A DNA stretch of 64,000 bases from DATAPD01 sp036265385 (lineage in GTDB: Bacteria; Acidobacteriota; Terriglobia; Terriglobales; Acidobacteriaceae). Below the pieces are notes generated by a model that was given only the letters and a program-made list of their open reading frames with translations, was not told the DNA's origin and searched no databases. A program made the position numbers and the translations under genes. Positions 16,687 to 24,958 of the stretch are shown one piece after another. How positions within the stretch are numbered: the stretch's first letter is position 1; every line of letters begins with the position of its first letter. Where the stretch lies: the NCBI GenBank assembly GCA_036265385.1, contig DATAPD010000020.1, positions 186,001 to 250,000 on the forward strand, given 5' to 3'.

Positions 16687-18060
16687 GTGATCCGCCTCTT
16701 CAATGTCTATTACCCGGTCCGCTCACTGATCCTTTTGATCGGTGAAGCGTTGATCGTTTGGACATCGTTTCTTCTGGGAACGATTCTGCAGTTCCCCGAA
16801 AATTTCTACGTGGTTTTGAACTACGAAGGCGGTTACATCAAGCTCGTCATTGTGACGATCCTGGTTTTAGTCTGTTCGCATTGGTTCGATCTCTACGATC
16901 CGGCTCATTTCAACGCGCGCGGAGAATTGTATTTCCGCCTTCTATTGGTTCCAGGATTATTAGCGCTGCTCCTGTCAGCAATCGGATTCATCTTCCCAGG
17001 GTTTTTGATTGGAAATGGTTCAGCGCTCACGGGCCTAATCATCCTCACGATCGCCCTGCTGGGTTGGCGCACCGCTTATTCGTGGTTATTGCAGCAGCCC
17101 TATCTTCAGGAGCGCGTGTACGTTTTGGGCAGCGGGGAGCGTGCTCAACGACTCGTACAAGGTTTGCGGACAAGTCCAGACCTGGGAATCCGAGTCGTCG
17201 GCTGGAGTGGAGCCATGGAGGGAGCGCCAACTCTCGAAAACACCACGACCGATCTGATTGAGAGTTACCGTCATCACGACTTACACCGGGTGATCGTGGC
17301 TGTTTCGGATCGGCGCGGGGCAATTCCGATGGAGGAACTCCTCCGACTTCGACTCCGGGGAGTCAAGATCGAGGAGGCGACCTCCTGGTTAGAGAAAATG
17401 TCCGGAAAGATCGAAGTCGAGCAGCTTTATCCCAGTTGGCTGATATTCGCCGAAGGTTTTCGCTTCAGCACTTGGTTTTTGGTTGTGCGGCGCATCCTGT
17501 CTTTACTCGTTTCGTTCATCGGCTTGCTGCTGGCACTACCGCTGATCCCTTTCATTGCGTTGGCGATCAAGATGGATTCTTCGGGCCCCGTTTTTTATAG
17601 CCAGCAACGTGTCGGATTGGGAGGATCAATTTTCTTCTGCCATAAATTCCGGACGATGCGCCGCGATGCTGAGGCTGATACTGGAGCCACATGGGCGAAT
17701 GATGATGATCCGAGAATCACTAAGATCGGCAAGTTTCTTCGCTCATCGCGCCTCGATGAAATTCCTCAGCTCTGGTGCGTTCTTAAAGGCGATATGGCAT
17801 TCGTCGGCCCTCGACCCGAGCGGCCGGAGTTTGTGGAGTGGCTCAGCAAGGAAATACCGTACTACGGCGTTCGGCACATGGTTCGTCCCGGTATAACTGG
17901 GTGGGCTCAGGTTCGATACAAGTATGGAAATACAGTCGAAGATGCTAAAGAAAAATTGCAGTTTGATCTCTTTTACATCAAAAATGCCTCACTTGGCCTG
18001 GACTTCCTAATCATGTTCCAGACCGTGAAGATTGTGCTGCTTGGTCGAGGGGCACAATGA
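16687..18060 (+). CDS. polyprenyl glycosylphosphotransferase (initiating sugar transferase)
   Basis: 457 residues, GTG start with AGGGA upstream. An N-terminal set of four to five membrane helices and a CoA-binding-like Rossmann segment (ERVYVLGSGERAQRLVQGL) lead to the C-terminal bacterial sugar transferase domain. That domain has KMDSSGPVFYSQQRVG, CHKFRTMR, SRLDEIPQLWCVLKGDM and GPRPERPEFV. The enzyme transfers the first sugar-1-phosphate to undecaprenyl phosphate and so starts the repeat unit on the inner membrane. It resembles the EpsB_2/TIGR03013-type enzymes of Xrt loci; the sugar (glucose, galactose or another) cannot be told from sequence. Its stop overlaps the next gene by 4 bases. 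Confidence 0.93.
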   Translation: MIRLFNVYYPVRSLILLIGEALIVWTSFLLGTILQFPENFYVVLNYEGGYIKLVIVTILVLVCSHWFDLYDPAHFNARGELYFRLLLVPGLLALLLSAIGFIFPGFLIGNGSALTGLIILTIALLGWRTAYSWLLQQPYLQERVYVLGSGERAQRLVQGLRTSPDLGIRVVGWSGAMEGAPTLENTTTDLIESYRHHDLHRVIVAVSDRRGAIPMEELLRLRLRGVKIEEATSWLEKMSGKIEVEQLYPSWLIFAEGFRFSTWFLVVRRILSLLVSFIGLLLALPLIPFIALAIKMDSSGPVFYSQQRVGLGGSIFFCHKFRTMRRDAEADTGATWANDDDPRITKIGKFLRSSRLDEIPQLWCVLKGDMAFVGPRPERPEFVEWLSKEIPYYGVRHMVRPGITGWAQVRYKYGNTVEDAKEKLQFDLFYIKNASLGLDFLIMFQTVKIVLLGRGAQ

Positions 18061-19178
18061 TCTGGATTTTTTGGATTTCCGCAGCACTCATTGTGTATTC
18101 CTACGCTGGATATCCGTTCTGGCTTTGGATGCGAAGCAAACTTTTTCCCAGACCAGTTTTGAGCGGGAACTTCGAACCACGCGTTTCCCTCGTGATGGTG
18201 GTGTGTAACGAAGAAAAAATACTGCCTGCGAAACTAGATAACCTGCTTGCCTTGGAGTATCCGGCTGAGAAGATCGAAATCGTCATCGCCTCTGACGGTT
18301 CAACGGACCAAACAGAGCGTGTCCTGCGCGAGTTTGCGCAAGACTCGCGCGTACAAGTTGTTTTGAACCAGCTATCGCGAGGAAAAGCGGCCAGCCTGAA
18401 CGATGCAATTGAAATTGCCAGCGGAGAAATTCTGGTCTTCACCGACGCGAGGCAGATGATTGAGACAAAAGCGCTGGGCAAGCTGGTATCGGATTTTGCC
18501 GATCCGGACGTGGGTTGTGTAAGTGGCGAACTGATGCTCGGTGATCCCACGAAACGGGAAAGTGTAAGAGGGATGGGACTATATTGGCGAATTGAGAAAA
18601 AAATTCGTGAGTGGGAAAGTGCTTCAGGTTCCGTGATAGGCGCTACGGGTGCATTTTATGGAATTCGGCGCAGCCTATTCATTCCCCTTCCGCCAGACGT
18701 AATCCTCGATGACGTGTTCACTCCAATGCAAATCGTGAAGCAGCGCAAACGTGTGATCTTCGAACCCGAAGCGCGGGCCTGGGATCTTCCTGATCTCGGA
18801 AGCACCCGAGAGTTTGCGCGGAAAGTACGCACCTTGGGAGGAAATTACCAACTCGTACAGGTAGCGCCATGGCTTGTTACAAGTGCTAATCCAGTGCGAT
18901 TCGAGTTCATCAGCCACAAACTGACGAGGCTTCTGGTCCCATTTGCTTTAGCGCTCCTGTTACTTTCTTCCTTGCTTGTACATGGAATGTTGTACCGAGG
19001 GATGTTGATCGCGCAGCTTGCCTTCTACGGCCTAAGTCTGTTGGCGATGGCTCACCTGAAGATGGGGCCCTTGGATCGTTTATCGGATGCGGCCCTGACC
19101 TTCGTCTTGTTGAATACGGCTGCGGTCGTAGCGTTTGCGAGATTTATATCCGGACGAAAGGTGGTCTGGGCACGCTGA
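18057..19178 (+). CDS. family 2 glycosyltransferase, membrane bound
   Basis: 373 residues. A membrane helix at residues 3-19 is followed by a GT2 catalytic domain: VSLVMVVCNEE (43-53), IVIASDGSTDQT, RGKAASLNDA, the DxD-like TDAR, and VILDDVFTP with an aspartate pair as the later acidic motif. Two or three hydrophobic segments close the protein (about 290-350). GT2 enzymes of this layout add a sugar from a nucleotide donor to a lipid-linked acceptor at the cytoplasmic face. It is coupled to the initiating transferase by a 4-base overlap and lies 14 bases before the next glycosyltransferase. Donor and linkage are unknown. Confidence 0.9.
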   Translation: MIWIFWISAALIVYSYAGYPFWLWMRSKLFPRPVLSGNFEPRVSLVMVVCNEEKILPAKLDNLLALEYPAEKIEIVIASDGSTDQTERVLREFAQDSRVQVVLNQLSRGKAASLNDAIEIASGEILVFTDARQMIETKALGKLVSDFADPDVGCVSGELMLGDPTKRESVRGMGLYWRIEKKIREWESASGSVIGATGAFYGIRRSLFIPLPPDVILDDVFTPMQIVKQRKRVIFEPEARAWDLPDLGSTREFARKVRTLGGNYQLVQVAPWLVTSANPVRFEFISHKLTRLLVPFALALLLLSSLLVHGMLYRGMLIAQLAFYGLSLLAMAHLKMGPLDRLSDAALTFVLLNTAAVVAFARFISGRKVVWAR

Positions 19179-19192
19179 CCAACGCTCGCAGC

Positions 19193-20446
19193 ATGAAAAT
19201 TCTCTGGGTCAAAGCCGACAAGCTGTTACCTGTGCACAGTGGCGGGAATATCCGCTCTTACCACATATTGCACCATCTAGCCGCGCATGCGGATCTTACG
19301 TGTTTTTCCTATTACGACGGCGATCAAGATGAGAGGTATGAAGCAGAATTGGCGCAACACCTTCCCGGTGCAATTGCGGTCTGTACAAAAAAGCGGGAAC
19401 TCCACGGTTACATGCGAGGTCTGGATTATCTATTCCGTTTCCCCAATCGATCACCTTACGCGGTCAGCCGGTTTGCTTCTTTCGCGATACAACAAAAACT
19501 GCGAGATTGGTTTCGACAGCAAGAATTCGATGTTGCAGTCTGCGATTTTCTCGACGTGGCTGTCAACTTTCCAGGGAAATTTCTGATTCCAAGTGTGTTG
19601 TTTCAGCACAACGTGGAGAGCGAAATTTGGAGACGCCACGCGGAAACCGAAACTAGCGCAGTTAAGAAAGCGATGTACAAGGTTGAATTCCAGAAGATGC
19701 TGCGATACGAGCAGGTGATGGTGCGCAAGTTCCATCACGTAATCGCCGTGTCGGAAAACGACCGTCAGTTGATGTCCCAATGGTGTGACAGTTCACGAAT
19801 TACTGTCGTGCCCACGGGTGTGGACTTGGGACAATACAAGCCACTTCCGGCGCAGAATCCTTGCCAGCAACTCGTTGTGTTCGTGGGAGCGATGGATTGG
19901 GAGCCCAACATCGACGGCGTCGAATATTTTTGCGAACAGATTCTGCCCGCAATCAAAGCGCACCAGCCTTCCGTTAAATTCCGAATTGTGGGCCGAAACC
20001 CGGATAGGCGTGTGCAGCGGTGGGCGTCCGAAAGCATTGAAGTGACTGGTCGTGTTCCGTCCGTAGTGGACCATCTGCGCGACGCAACAGCTGTCATCGT
20101 TCCGCTTCGGATCGGTGGTGGAACTCGATTAAAGATTTATGAAGCCATGGCGTGTGGCAGAGCTGTGGTTTCTACTAGCATCGGAGCCGAAGGTCTAAGC
20201 GTCCATCATGGGCGCGACATTCTTCTAGCAGATAGCCCGCAAGACTTCGCGCAAGCCGTTGTGCAGGTTCTAACCGACCAAAATTTCCGGCGGAACTTGG
20301 AACTGAATGCCGCTGCCACTGCATCGAAGTACGATTGGCCGGCGATAGGGCAAGTTTTTTATGACGTGTTGGCCGCGGCCGTTGAGTCTCAACGTTCCGC
20401 GGTTCTTCCCGGGATCGTACCTGCCTTAAATGGAGGTAATACGTAA
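19193..20446 (+). CDS. family 4 glycosyltransferase, exosortase-system type
   Basis: 417-residue GT-B enzyme. The N-terminal half begins MKILWVKADKLLPVHSGG, close to the sugar transferases associated with EpsH/Xrt systems (TIGR03087-like). The C-terminal half has the donor-binding GT4 signature VVFVGAMDWEPNIDG, then VPLRIGGGTRLKIYEAMACG with the E-x7-E arrangement. No membrane segment is evident. It acts on the growing lipid-linked repeat unit. Its stop overlaps the following ligase start (TAATG). Confidence 0.9.
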   Translation: MKILWVKADKLLPVHSGGNIRSYHILHHLAAHADLTCFSYYDGDQDERYEAELAQHLPGAIAVCTKKRELHGYMRGLDYLFRFPNRSPYAVSRFASFAIQQKLRDWFRQQEFDVAVCDFLDVAVNFPGKFLIPSVLFQHNVESEIWRRHAETETSAVKKAMYKVEFQKMLRYEQVMVRKFHHVIAVSENDRQLMSQWCDSSRITVVPTGVDLGQYKPLPAQNPCQQLVVFVGAMDWEPNIDGVEYFCEQILPAIKAHQPSVKFRIVGRNPDRRVQRWASESIEVTGRVPSVVDHLRDATAVIVPLRIGGGTRLKIYEAMACGRAVVSTSIGAEGLSVHHGRDILLADSPQDFAQAVVQVLTDQNFRRNLELNAAATASKYDWPAIGQVFYDVLAAAVESQRSAVLPGIVPALNGGNT

Positions 20447-21789
20447 TGGCTACGATGAGTCGGCCAGCTCTCGATGTTTCTGTGCAAGCAGCACGCGATC
20501 CGATGCGAGCGGCCTTCTTTTGGCTGAGCGCATTCTATATTGTCTATTGTGTCCGCCCGGAAGATTGGATTCCCGGTTTGAAATACGTGCCTCTTGCAAA
20601 GATCACGGGAATTTGCGCTTTCCTAGCATTGCTGGCGAGCATCAACAAAGCCAAGCGGAGTTTTCGGCACTTGCCGAAAGAAGGTTATTACCTGCTGACC
20701 ATCATTTGCCTGATGTATGCGTCAGCTCTACTCTCGCCGGTTTGGAAGGGCGGGGCTCTGATGCGCACAATCGACTTCTCGAAGATGTTTGTCGCATGGG
20801 TGCTCACCTATCTTGTGGTAACGGACTTTCAAAAGCTTCGTCGAATTATTTTTATCCAAGCCGGTGCGGTGTCCATAATTGCCGTGATTTCGATGATCAA
20901 GGGACGGGGGCACGAGCGGCTGGAGGGTGTACTGGGAGGAATTTACTCGAATCCTAACGATTTGGCATTCGCGATTGTCTTATCCCTGCCATTCTGTCTT
21001 GCTTTTTTGGTGACTGCCAAAGGCGCTATGAAGAAAATCGGGTGGCTTCTAGCGATGCTCGCCATGCTACTTACATTGTTCATGACAGCGTCGCGGGGTG
21101 GCTTCATCGACTTGGTCGTGAGTTCTGTGGTTTCGCTTTGGTATTTTGGCGTGAAGGGCCGACGTTTTTATCTAATTCTGGCTGCGGCCTTCTTCGGAAC
21201 GTTGCTGATGGCGGTCGCCGGTGGCAAGTTAAAGGACCGCTTTCTTGCCGTCTCGGGCGAGGGTATCGACACCCAGTTAGAAAACCGGGCGTATGGTTCT
21301 TTCGAAGAGCGCCGTTATCTCATGGTGAAGGCTTTGGAGGCGATGGTTGAATACCCGGTCCTTGGAATTGGAGTACGTAACTTCACGAACTATTCGGGAA
21401 TTTGGAAAGAAGTCCACATGTCCTACCTGCAGATCGGCGTTGAGGCAGGTATTCCGGCGATGATCCTGTATATGCTGTTCTTTGCGCGAGGATTCCGAAA
21501 CTTGAGGTTAATTCGTCGTCGAAAGCACTTGGATCCGCAGATCATTCTCTTCAGTGGGGCACTCACAAGCTCACTTGTTGGATTCGTTGTGGGCGCCTTG
21601 TTCTCTCCGGAGGCATACCAATTTTTTCCTTACTTTGCAGTGGCGTTCACTTCAGCATTGATCGCAATGATCACTGAAGGAGAACAATCCGGCGAAGCTC
21701 CGCAGCCGAAGTCAAGCGGTACAGTGGTATCGGGTTGGTTAGCCGCCAACACCAAGAAGAATGAACCGGAGCCTGTTTTCCCGCGCTGA
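20446..21789 (+). CDS. O-antigen ligase / Wzy-like polymerase
   Basis: 447-residue polytopic protein with about ten to twelve hydrophobic segments. It starts with YCVRPEDWIPGLKYVPLAKI, a feature of the exosortase-A-associated O-glycosylation ligases. The large periplasmic loop, where Wzy_C/WaaL enzymes carry catalytic residues, contains LENRAYGSFEERRYLMVKA, then PVLGIGVRNFTNY and VHMSYLQIGVEAG with the conserved histidine. It should polymerise lipid-linked repeats or ligate polymer to an acceptor. It is the only polymerase candidate in the locus; no separate Wzx flippase is present beside it. Confidence 0.85.
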   Translation: MATMSRPALDVSVQAARDPMRAAFFWLSAFYIVYCVRPEDWIPGLKYVPLAKITGICAFLALLASINKAKRSFRHLPKEGYYLLTIICLMYASALLSPVWKGGALMRTIDFSKMFVAWVLTYLVVTDFQKLRRIIFIQAGAVSIIAVISMIKGRGHERLEGVLGGIYSNPNDLAFAIVLSLPFCLAFLVTAKGAMKKIGWLLAMLAMLLTLFMTASRGGFIDLVVSSVVSLWYFGVKGRRFYLILAAAFFGTLLMAVAGGKLKDRFLAVSGEGIDTQLENRAYGSFEERRYLMVKALEAMVEYPVLGIGVRNFTNYSGIWKEVHMSYLQIGVEAGIPAMILYMLFFARGFRNLRLIRRRKHLDPQIILFSGALTSSLVGFVVGALFSPEAYQFFPYFAVAFTSALIAMITEGEQSGEAPQPKSSGTVVSGWLAANTKKNEPEPVFPR

Positions 21790-21854
21790 GGCGCTTGGAA
21801 AGATCTAGTGCATTCGGTTGAGGCAGACAGTCACAAGGAACTTGGAGGCATGCT

Positions 21855-23027
21855 GTGGGCCTGCGTAGCCCAGCACGGTACGTTTTACGATGGTTGCCAG
21901 CCTATGTCTGGCAATCGATTACGCGTAAAGCTCCTGACGGACCTGTGCACCTCATACTCTCGATTGGGGATCACTTCGAACCAGGCTATGTTCCAGGAAA
22001 ACCTCGCGCGTGTGCTCCGCGTTTAGAACAGCAACAGCGACTCGATGAATGGACTCGAGAATATCCCAAAGCCGTCCAGCCTTGGCGAGACAACGATGGT
22101 CGTTGCTTGCAGCGATCATTTTTCTACCCGGCAGAGCAATATGAGCCTTCGCTACTCGACCAACTGGCGCATCATTGCACATTGGGATATGGAGAGGTCG
22201 AGATCCACCTGCATCATGGCATAGGCAAACCTGATACAGCAGAAAGCGTGCGACAGCAACTCGCGAATTTTCGGGATGCCTTAGCCACACGCCACAATGC
22301 GCTCTGTTACTGGGACGGACTTGGCGCTCCGCAGTATGCCTTTATTCATGGGAGCTTCGCACTTGCGAATTCCGCGGGCGGGCGTGCGTGTGGTGTAGAT
22401 TCGGAAATGCAGGTGCTCGCGGAAACTGGCTGTTATGTCGATATGACTTTTCCCACCGGTTCTTTCCATAGATCACAGCCCGCGAAGATCAATTCTTTAT
22501 ACGAGTGCACACTTCCTCTTTCGGATCGGGAATCTCATCGTCGAGGTCCGAATTTGGCCGTCGGCCGCTCGCCACAGGTTTTTCCACTCATGGTGCAGGG
22601 GCCTCTGCTGTGGGACTTCCAGCCGGCGCATGCTCGTCGACTGGTTGGAATCGAAAATGGCGCTTGGACGACGCCGAACCCGCCATCGCTTCGTCGCTTG
22701 ACACTGTGGAAGAAAGCGGCAATCCAAGTATCCGGACGACCTGACTGGCTGTTCATAAAATTGCATTGTCACGGAATGGACCCGCGGCAAAAGCCCGTCG
22801 CCTACGGCGAACCACTTCGAGCATTTTTGCGCGATCTGGTTGAGCACGCTGGAGATCGTAAAGAAACTTTGCACTTTGTCACAGCTCGGGAGATGGTGAA
22901 CATTCTACTTGCTGCATGCGACGGAAAAGATGGGAATCCGGGGGATTTCCGCGACTACCGGCTGTTGCGAACGCGCCGAGTTGCTGACAACGTGCAAAAG
23001 GCGCAACAAGAAGTCGTGAAAAGCTAA
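21855..23027 (+). CDS. conserved protein, possible polysaccharide-deacetylase fold
   Basis: 390 residues from a GTG with GGAGGC five bases upstream. No family can be named with certainty. It contains LILSIGDHFEPGY near residue 33, a histidine-rich VEIHLHHGIG around 117, MTFPTGSFHRSQPAK around 198 and LFIKLHCHGMDP around 300. The spaced Asp/His motifs resemble the metal site and later catalytic histidine of NodB/CE4-like deacetylases. There is no signal peptide or membrane helix, so it would act in the cytoplasm on a nucleotide- or lipid-linked sugar. It sits between the polymerase and the amidotransferase, 2 bases before the latter, and is clearly part of the operon. The deacetylase assignment is tentative. 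Confidence 0.5.
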   Translation: MGLRSPARYVLRWLPAYVWQSITRKAPDGPVHLILSIGDHFEPGYVPGKPRACAPRLEQQQRLDEWTREYPKAVQPWRDNDGRCLQRSFFYPAEQYEPSLLDQLAHHCTLGYGEVEIHLHHGIGKPDTAESVRQQLANFRDALATRHNALCYWDGLGAPQYAFIHGSFALANSAGGRACGVDSEMQVLAETGCYVDMTFPTGSFHRSQPAKINSLYECTLPLSDRESHRRGPNLAVGRSPQVFPLMVQGPLLWDFQPAHARRLVGIENGAWTTPNPPSLRRLTLWKKAAIQVSGRPDWLFIKLHCHGMDPRQKPVAYGEPLRAFLRDLVEHAGDRKETLHFVTAREMVNILLAACDGKDGNPGDFRDYRLLRTRRVADNVQKAQQEVVKS

Positions 23028-23029
23028 CT

Positions 23030-24958
23030 ATGTGCGGAATTGCGGGAATTGTCGGCAGCAGAGAAGATGGTCGCATCGACGAAGCGACAATCCGCCGTAT
23101 GTGCAATGCAATTGTTCATCGCGGCCCTGACGAAGAGGGTGTGTTCATCAAGAACGGCGCGGGATTGGGCATGCGCCGGCTGAGCATTATTGATCTCGCT
23201 GGCGGACATCAACCGATTTTCAACGAAGACCGATCTATCTGGATCGTTTACAACGGTGAAGTCTACAATTTTCAGGAACTTCGTCCGGATCTCGAAGCCC
23301 GCGGGCACCGGTTTCAAACGCATTCTGACACCGAAACGATCGTTCACCTTTATGAGGAATACGGCTCAGACTGTGTCAAAAAGCTTCGAGGTATGTTCGC
23401 ATTTGCTCTCTATGACGAGCGCAATCAACGACTTCTACTGGCTCGCGACAGGTTCGGCAAAAAGCCTCTTCATTATTCCCTCAGCAATGGAGCGCTTTAT
23501 TTTGCCTCTGAAATAAAGTCAATTCATGCCGTAGCTCCGGACCTAGCCGAAGTGAATCATGCGGCACTACTTCAGTATCTTTACTTTGGATACGTTCTCG
23601 ATCCGCTCACTGCGTTTCAGCATATTCACAAATTACCGCCGGGCCACGTGCTTGAATTTGAACGAGGCGAGATCAGGATCAAACAGTACTGGGATCTGCC
23701 GCAGTACGGGACTTATGAGCCAAAGAACGAGGAAGAGTGTCTGGAGGAACTCGAACACCGGCTTACCGAAGCGGTCCGCATCCGATTGATCGCCGACGTG
23801 CCACTTGGAGCGATGCTCAGTGGCGGAACAGACTCGTCAACGGTCGTTGCTCTGATGTCGCGGGTCAGCGCAGGCCCCGTGAAAACGTTTTCGATCGGAT
23901 TTCGTCAAGCAGATTTCAATGAAGCTGCCTACGCGCGCAAGGTGGCTGAAAAGTTTGGAACCGATCATCATGAGTTGATACTCGATCCAGATGTGGTTGG
24001 AACGGTTGAGACTCTTTCGCATTCAATGGAAGAACCGTTTGGTGATTCTTCCATGCTCCCAACATACTTCATTTCCAAGTTGGCCCGTCAACATGTGACC
24101 GTTGCGCTTTCCGGCGACGGAGGTGATGAAGTTTTTGCGGGTTATGAGCGATACAGGGTTCACCTTCAAGACCGCGCGCTCAGATGGTTGCCGGATTGGG
24201 CTGGACGTTTTTATCGGAATCAAATCCATGCTCGCTTGCCTTACAGCTTGCCGGGACGCAAGCTGGCATACAGTGTCGCGCTCCCGTGGCAGGAGCGGTA
24301 CCTTGAGAGCATTTCTCTACAAGCCTTCGAGCGGGACATGGGGTTACTTTCCGACGAGTTCAGACACAAAGCGGCTGGTGGATTTGGCCCGCTGGGCGAA
24401 ATGCGCGAGATCCTGAAGCACGCGCCCGCACAGGATCCGATCAGCCAGGTACTTTATCTCGACACCAAGACTTACTTGCCGGGAGACATTCTCACTAAGG
24501 TTGACCGCATGAGCATGCTTACGTCGCTCGAAGCACGTGTGCCGTTGCTCGACCATGAATTCGTAGAGTGGGTAACAGCGCTTCCAGCTCATTGGAAAAT
24601 GAGGGGCACCCAGCAAAAATACATCTTTCGCAAGCTGGCCGAGCGTGTCGGTGTTCCGCGGGATGTTCTCGACCGCCCAAAGCAGGGCTTTGCATTGCCT
24701 CTGGTGCATTGGATCAAAAATGAATTAAGAGATCTTGTGCAGACGGTTCTTATGGAGCCCAGAACTGCGCATCGTGGATACTTCAATACGGCTTCCGTCC
24801 AAAAACTTCTGGATGAACATATGGAGGGAAGGCGGATCCACTCAGGCCGAATCTGGCGACTCCTGATGTTTGAGCTGTGGCATAGAAATTACTTGGAAAA
24901 TCTCCACGCTGGCAGACAATTCGATCAGGCCTATGCTGTCAGCGAGGCTCCCCAATGA
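23030..24958 (+). CDS. asnB: asparagine-synthetase-like amidotransferase, exosortase-system type
   Basis: 642 residues. The N-terminal class II glutaminase domain has nucleophile Cys2 (MCGIAGIVG), YNGEVYN and SDTE. The synthetase domain has a PP-loop with SGGTDSS (264-270); most AsnB proteins have SGGLDSS or SGGVDSS. It matches the amidotransferase regularly encoded in Xrt/PEP-CTERM polysaccharide loci. It probably transfers glutamine nitrogen to a carboxyl group, perhaps a uronic acid of the polymer, rather than making free asparagine; this role is inferred. It is coupled downstream to the double glycosyltransferase by a 4-base overlap. A second copy of the family lies convergently at 27.3-29.2 kb. 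Confidence 0.9.
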   Translation: MCGIAGIVGSREDGRIDEATIRRMCNAIVHRGPDEEGVFIKNGAGLGMRRLSIIDLAGGHQPIFNEDRSIWIVYNGEVYNFQELRPDLEARGHRFQTHSDTETIVHLYEEYGSDCVKKLRGMFAFALYDERNQRLLLARDRFGKKPLHYSLSNGALYFASEIKSIHAVAPDLAEVNHAALLQYLYFGYVLDPLTAFQHIHKLPPGHVLEFERGEIRIKQYWDLPQYGTYEPKNEEECLEELEHRLTEAVRIRLIADVPLGAMLSGGTDSSTVVALMSRVSAGPVKTFSIGFRQADFNEAAYARKVAEKFGTDHHELILDPDVVGTVETLSHSMEEPFGDSSMLPTYFISKLARQHVTVALSGDGGDEVFAGYERYRVHLQDRALRWLPDWAGRFYRNQIHARLPYSLPGRKLAYSVALPWQERYLESISLQAFERDMGLLSDEFRHKAAGGFGPLGEMREILKHAPAQDPISQVLYLDTKTYLPGDILTKVDRMSMLTSLEARVPLLDHEFVEWVTALPAHWKMRGTQQKYIFRKLAERVGVPRDVLDRPKQGFALPLVHWIKNELRDLVQTVLMEPRTAHRGYFNTASVQKLLDEHMEGRRIHSGRIWRLLMFELWHRNYLENLHAGRQFDQAYAVSEAPQ

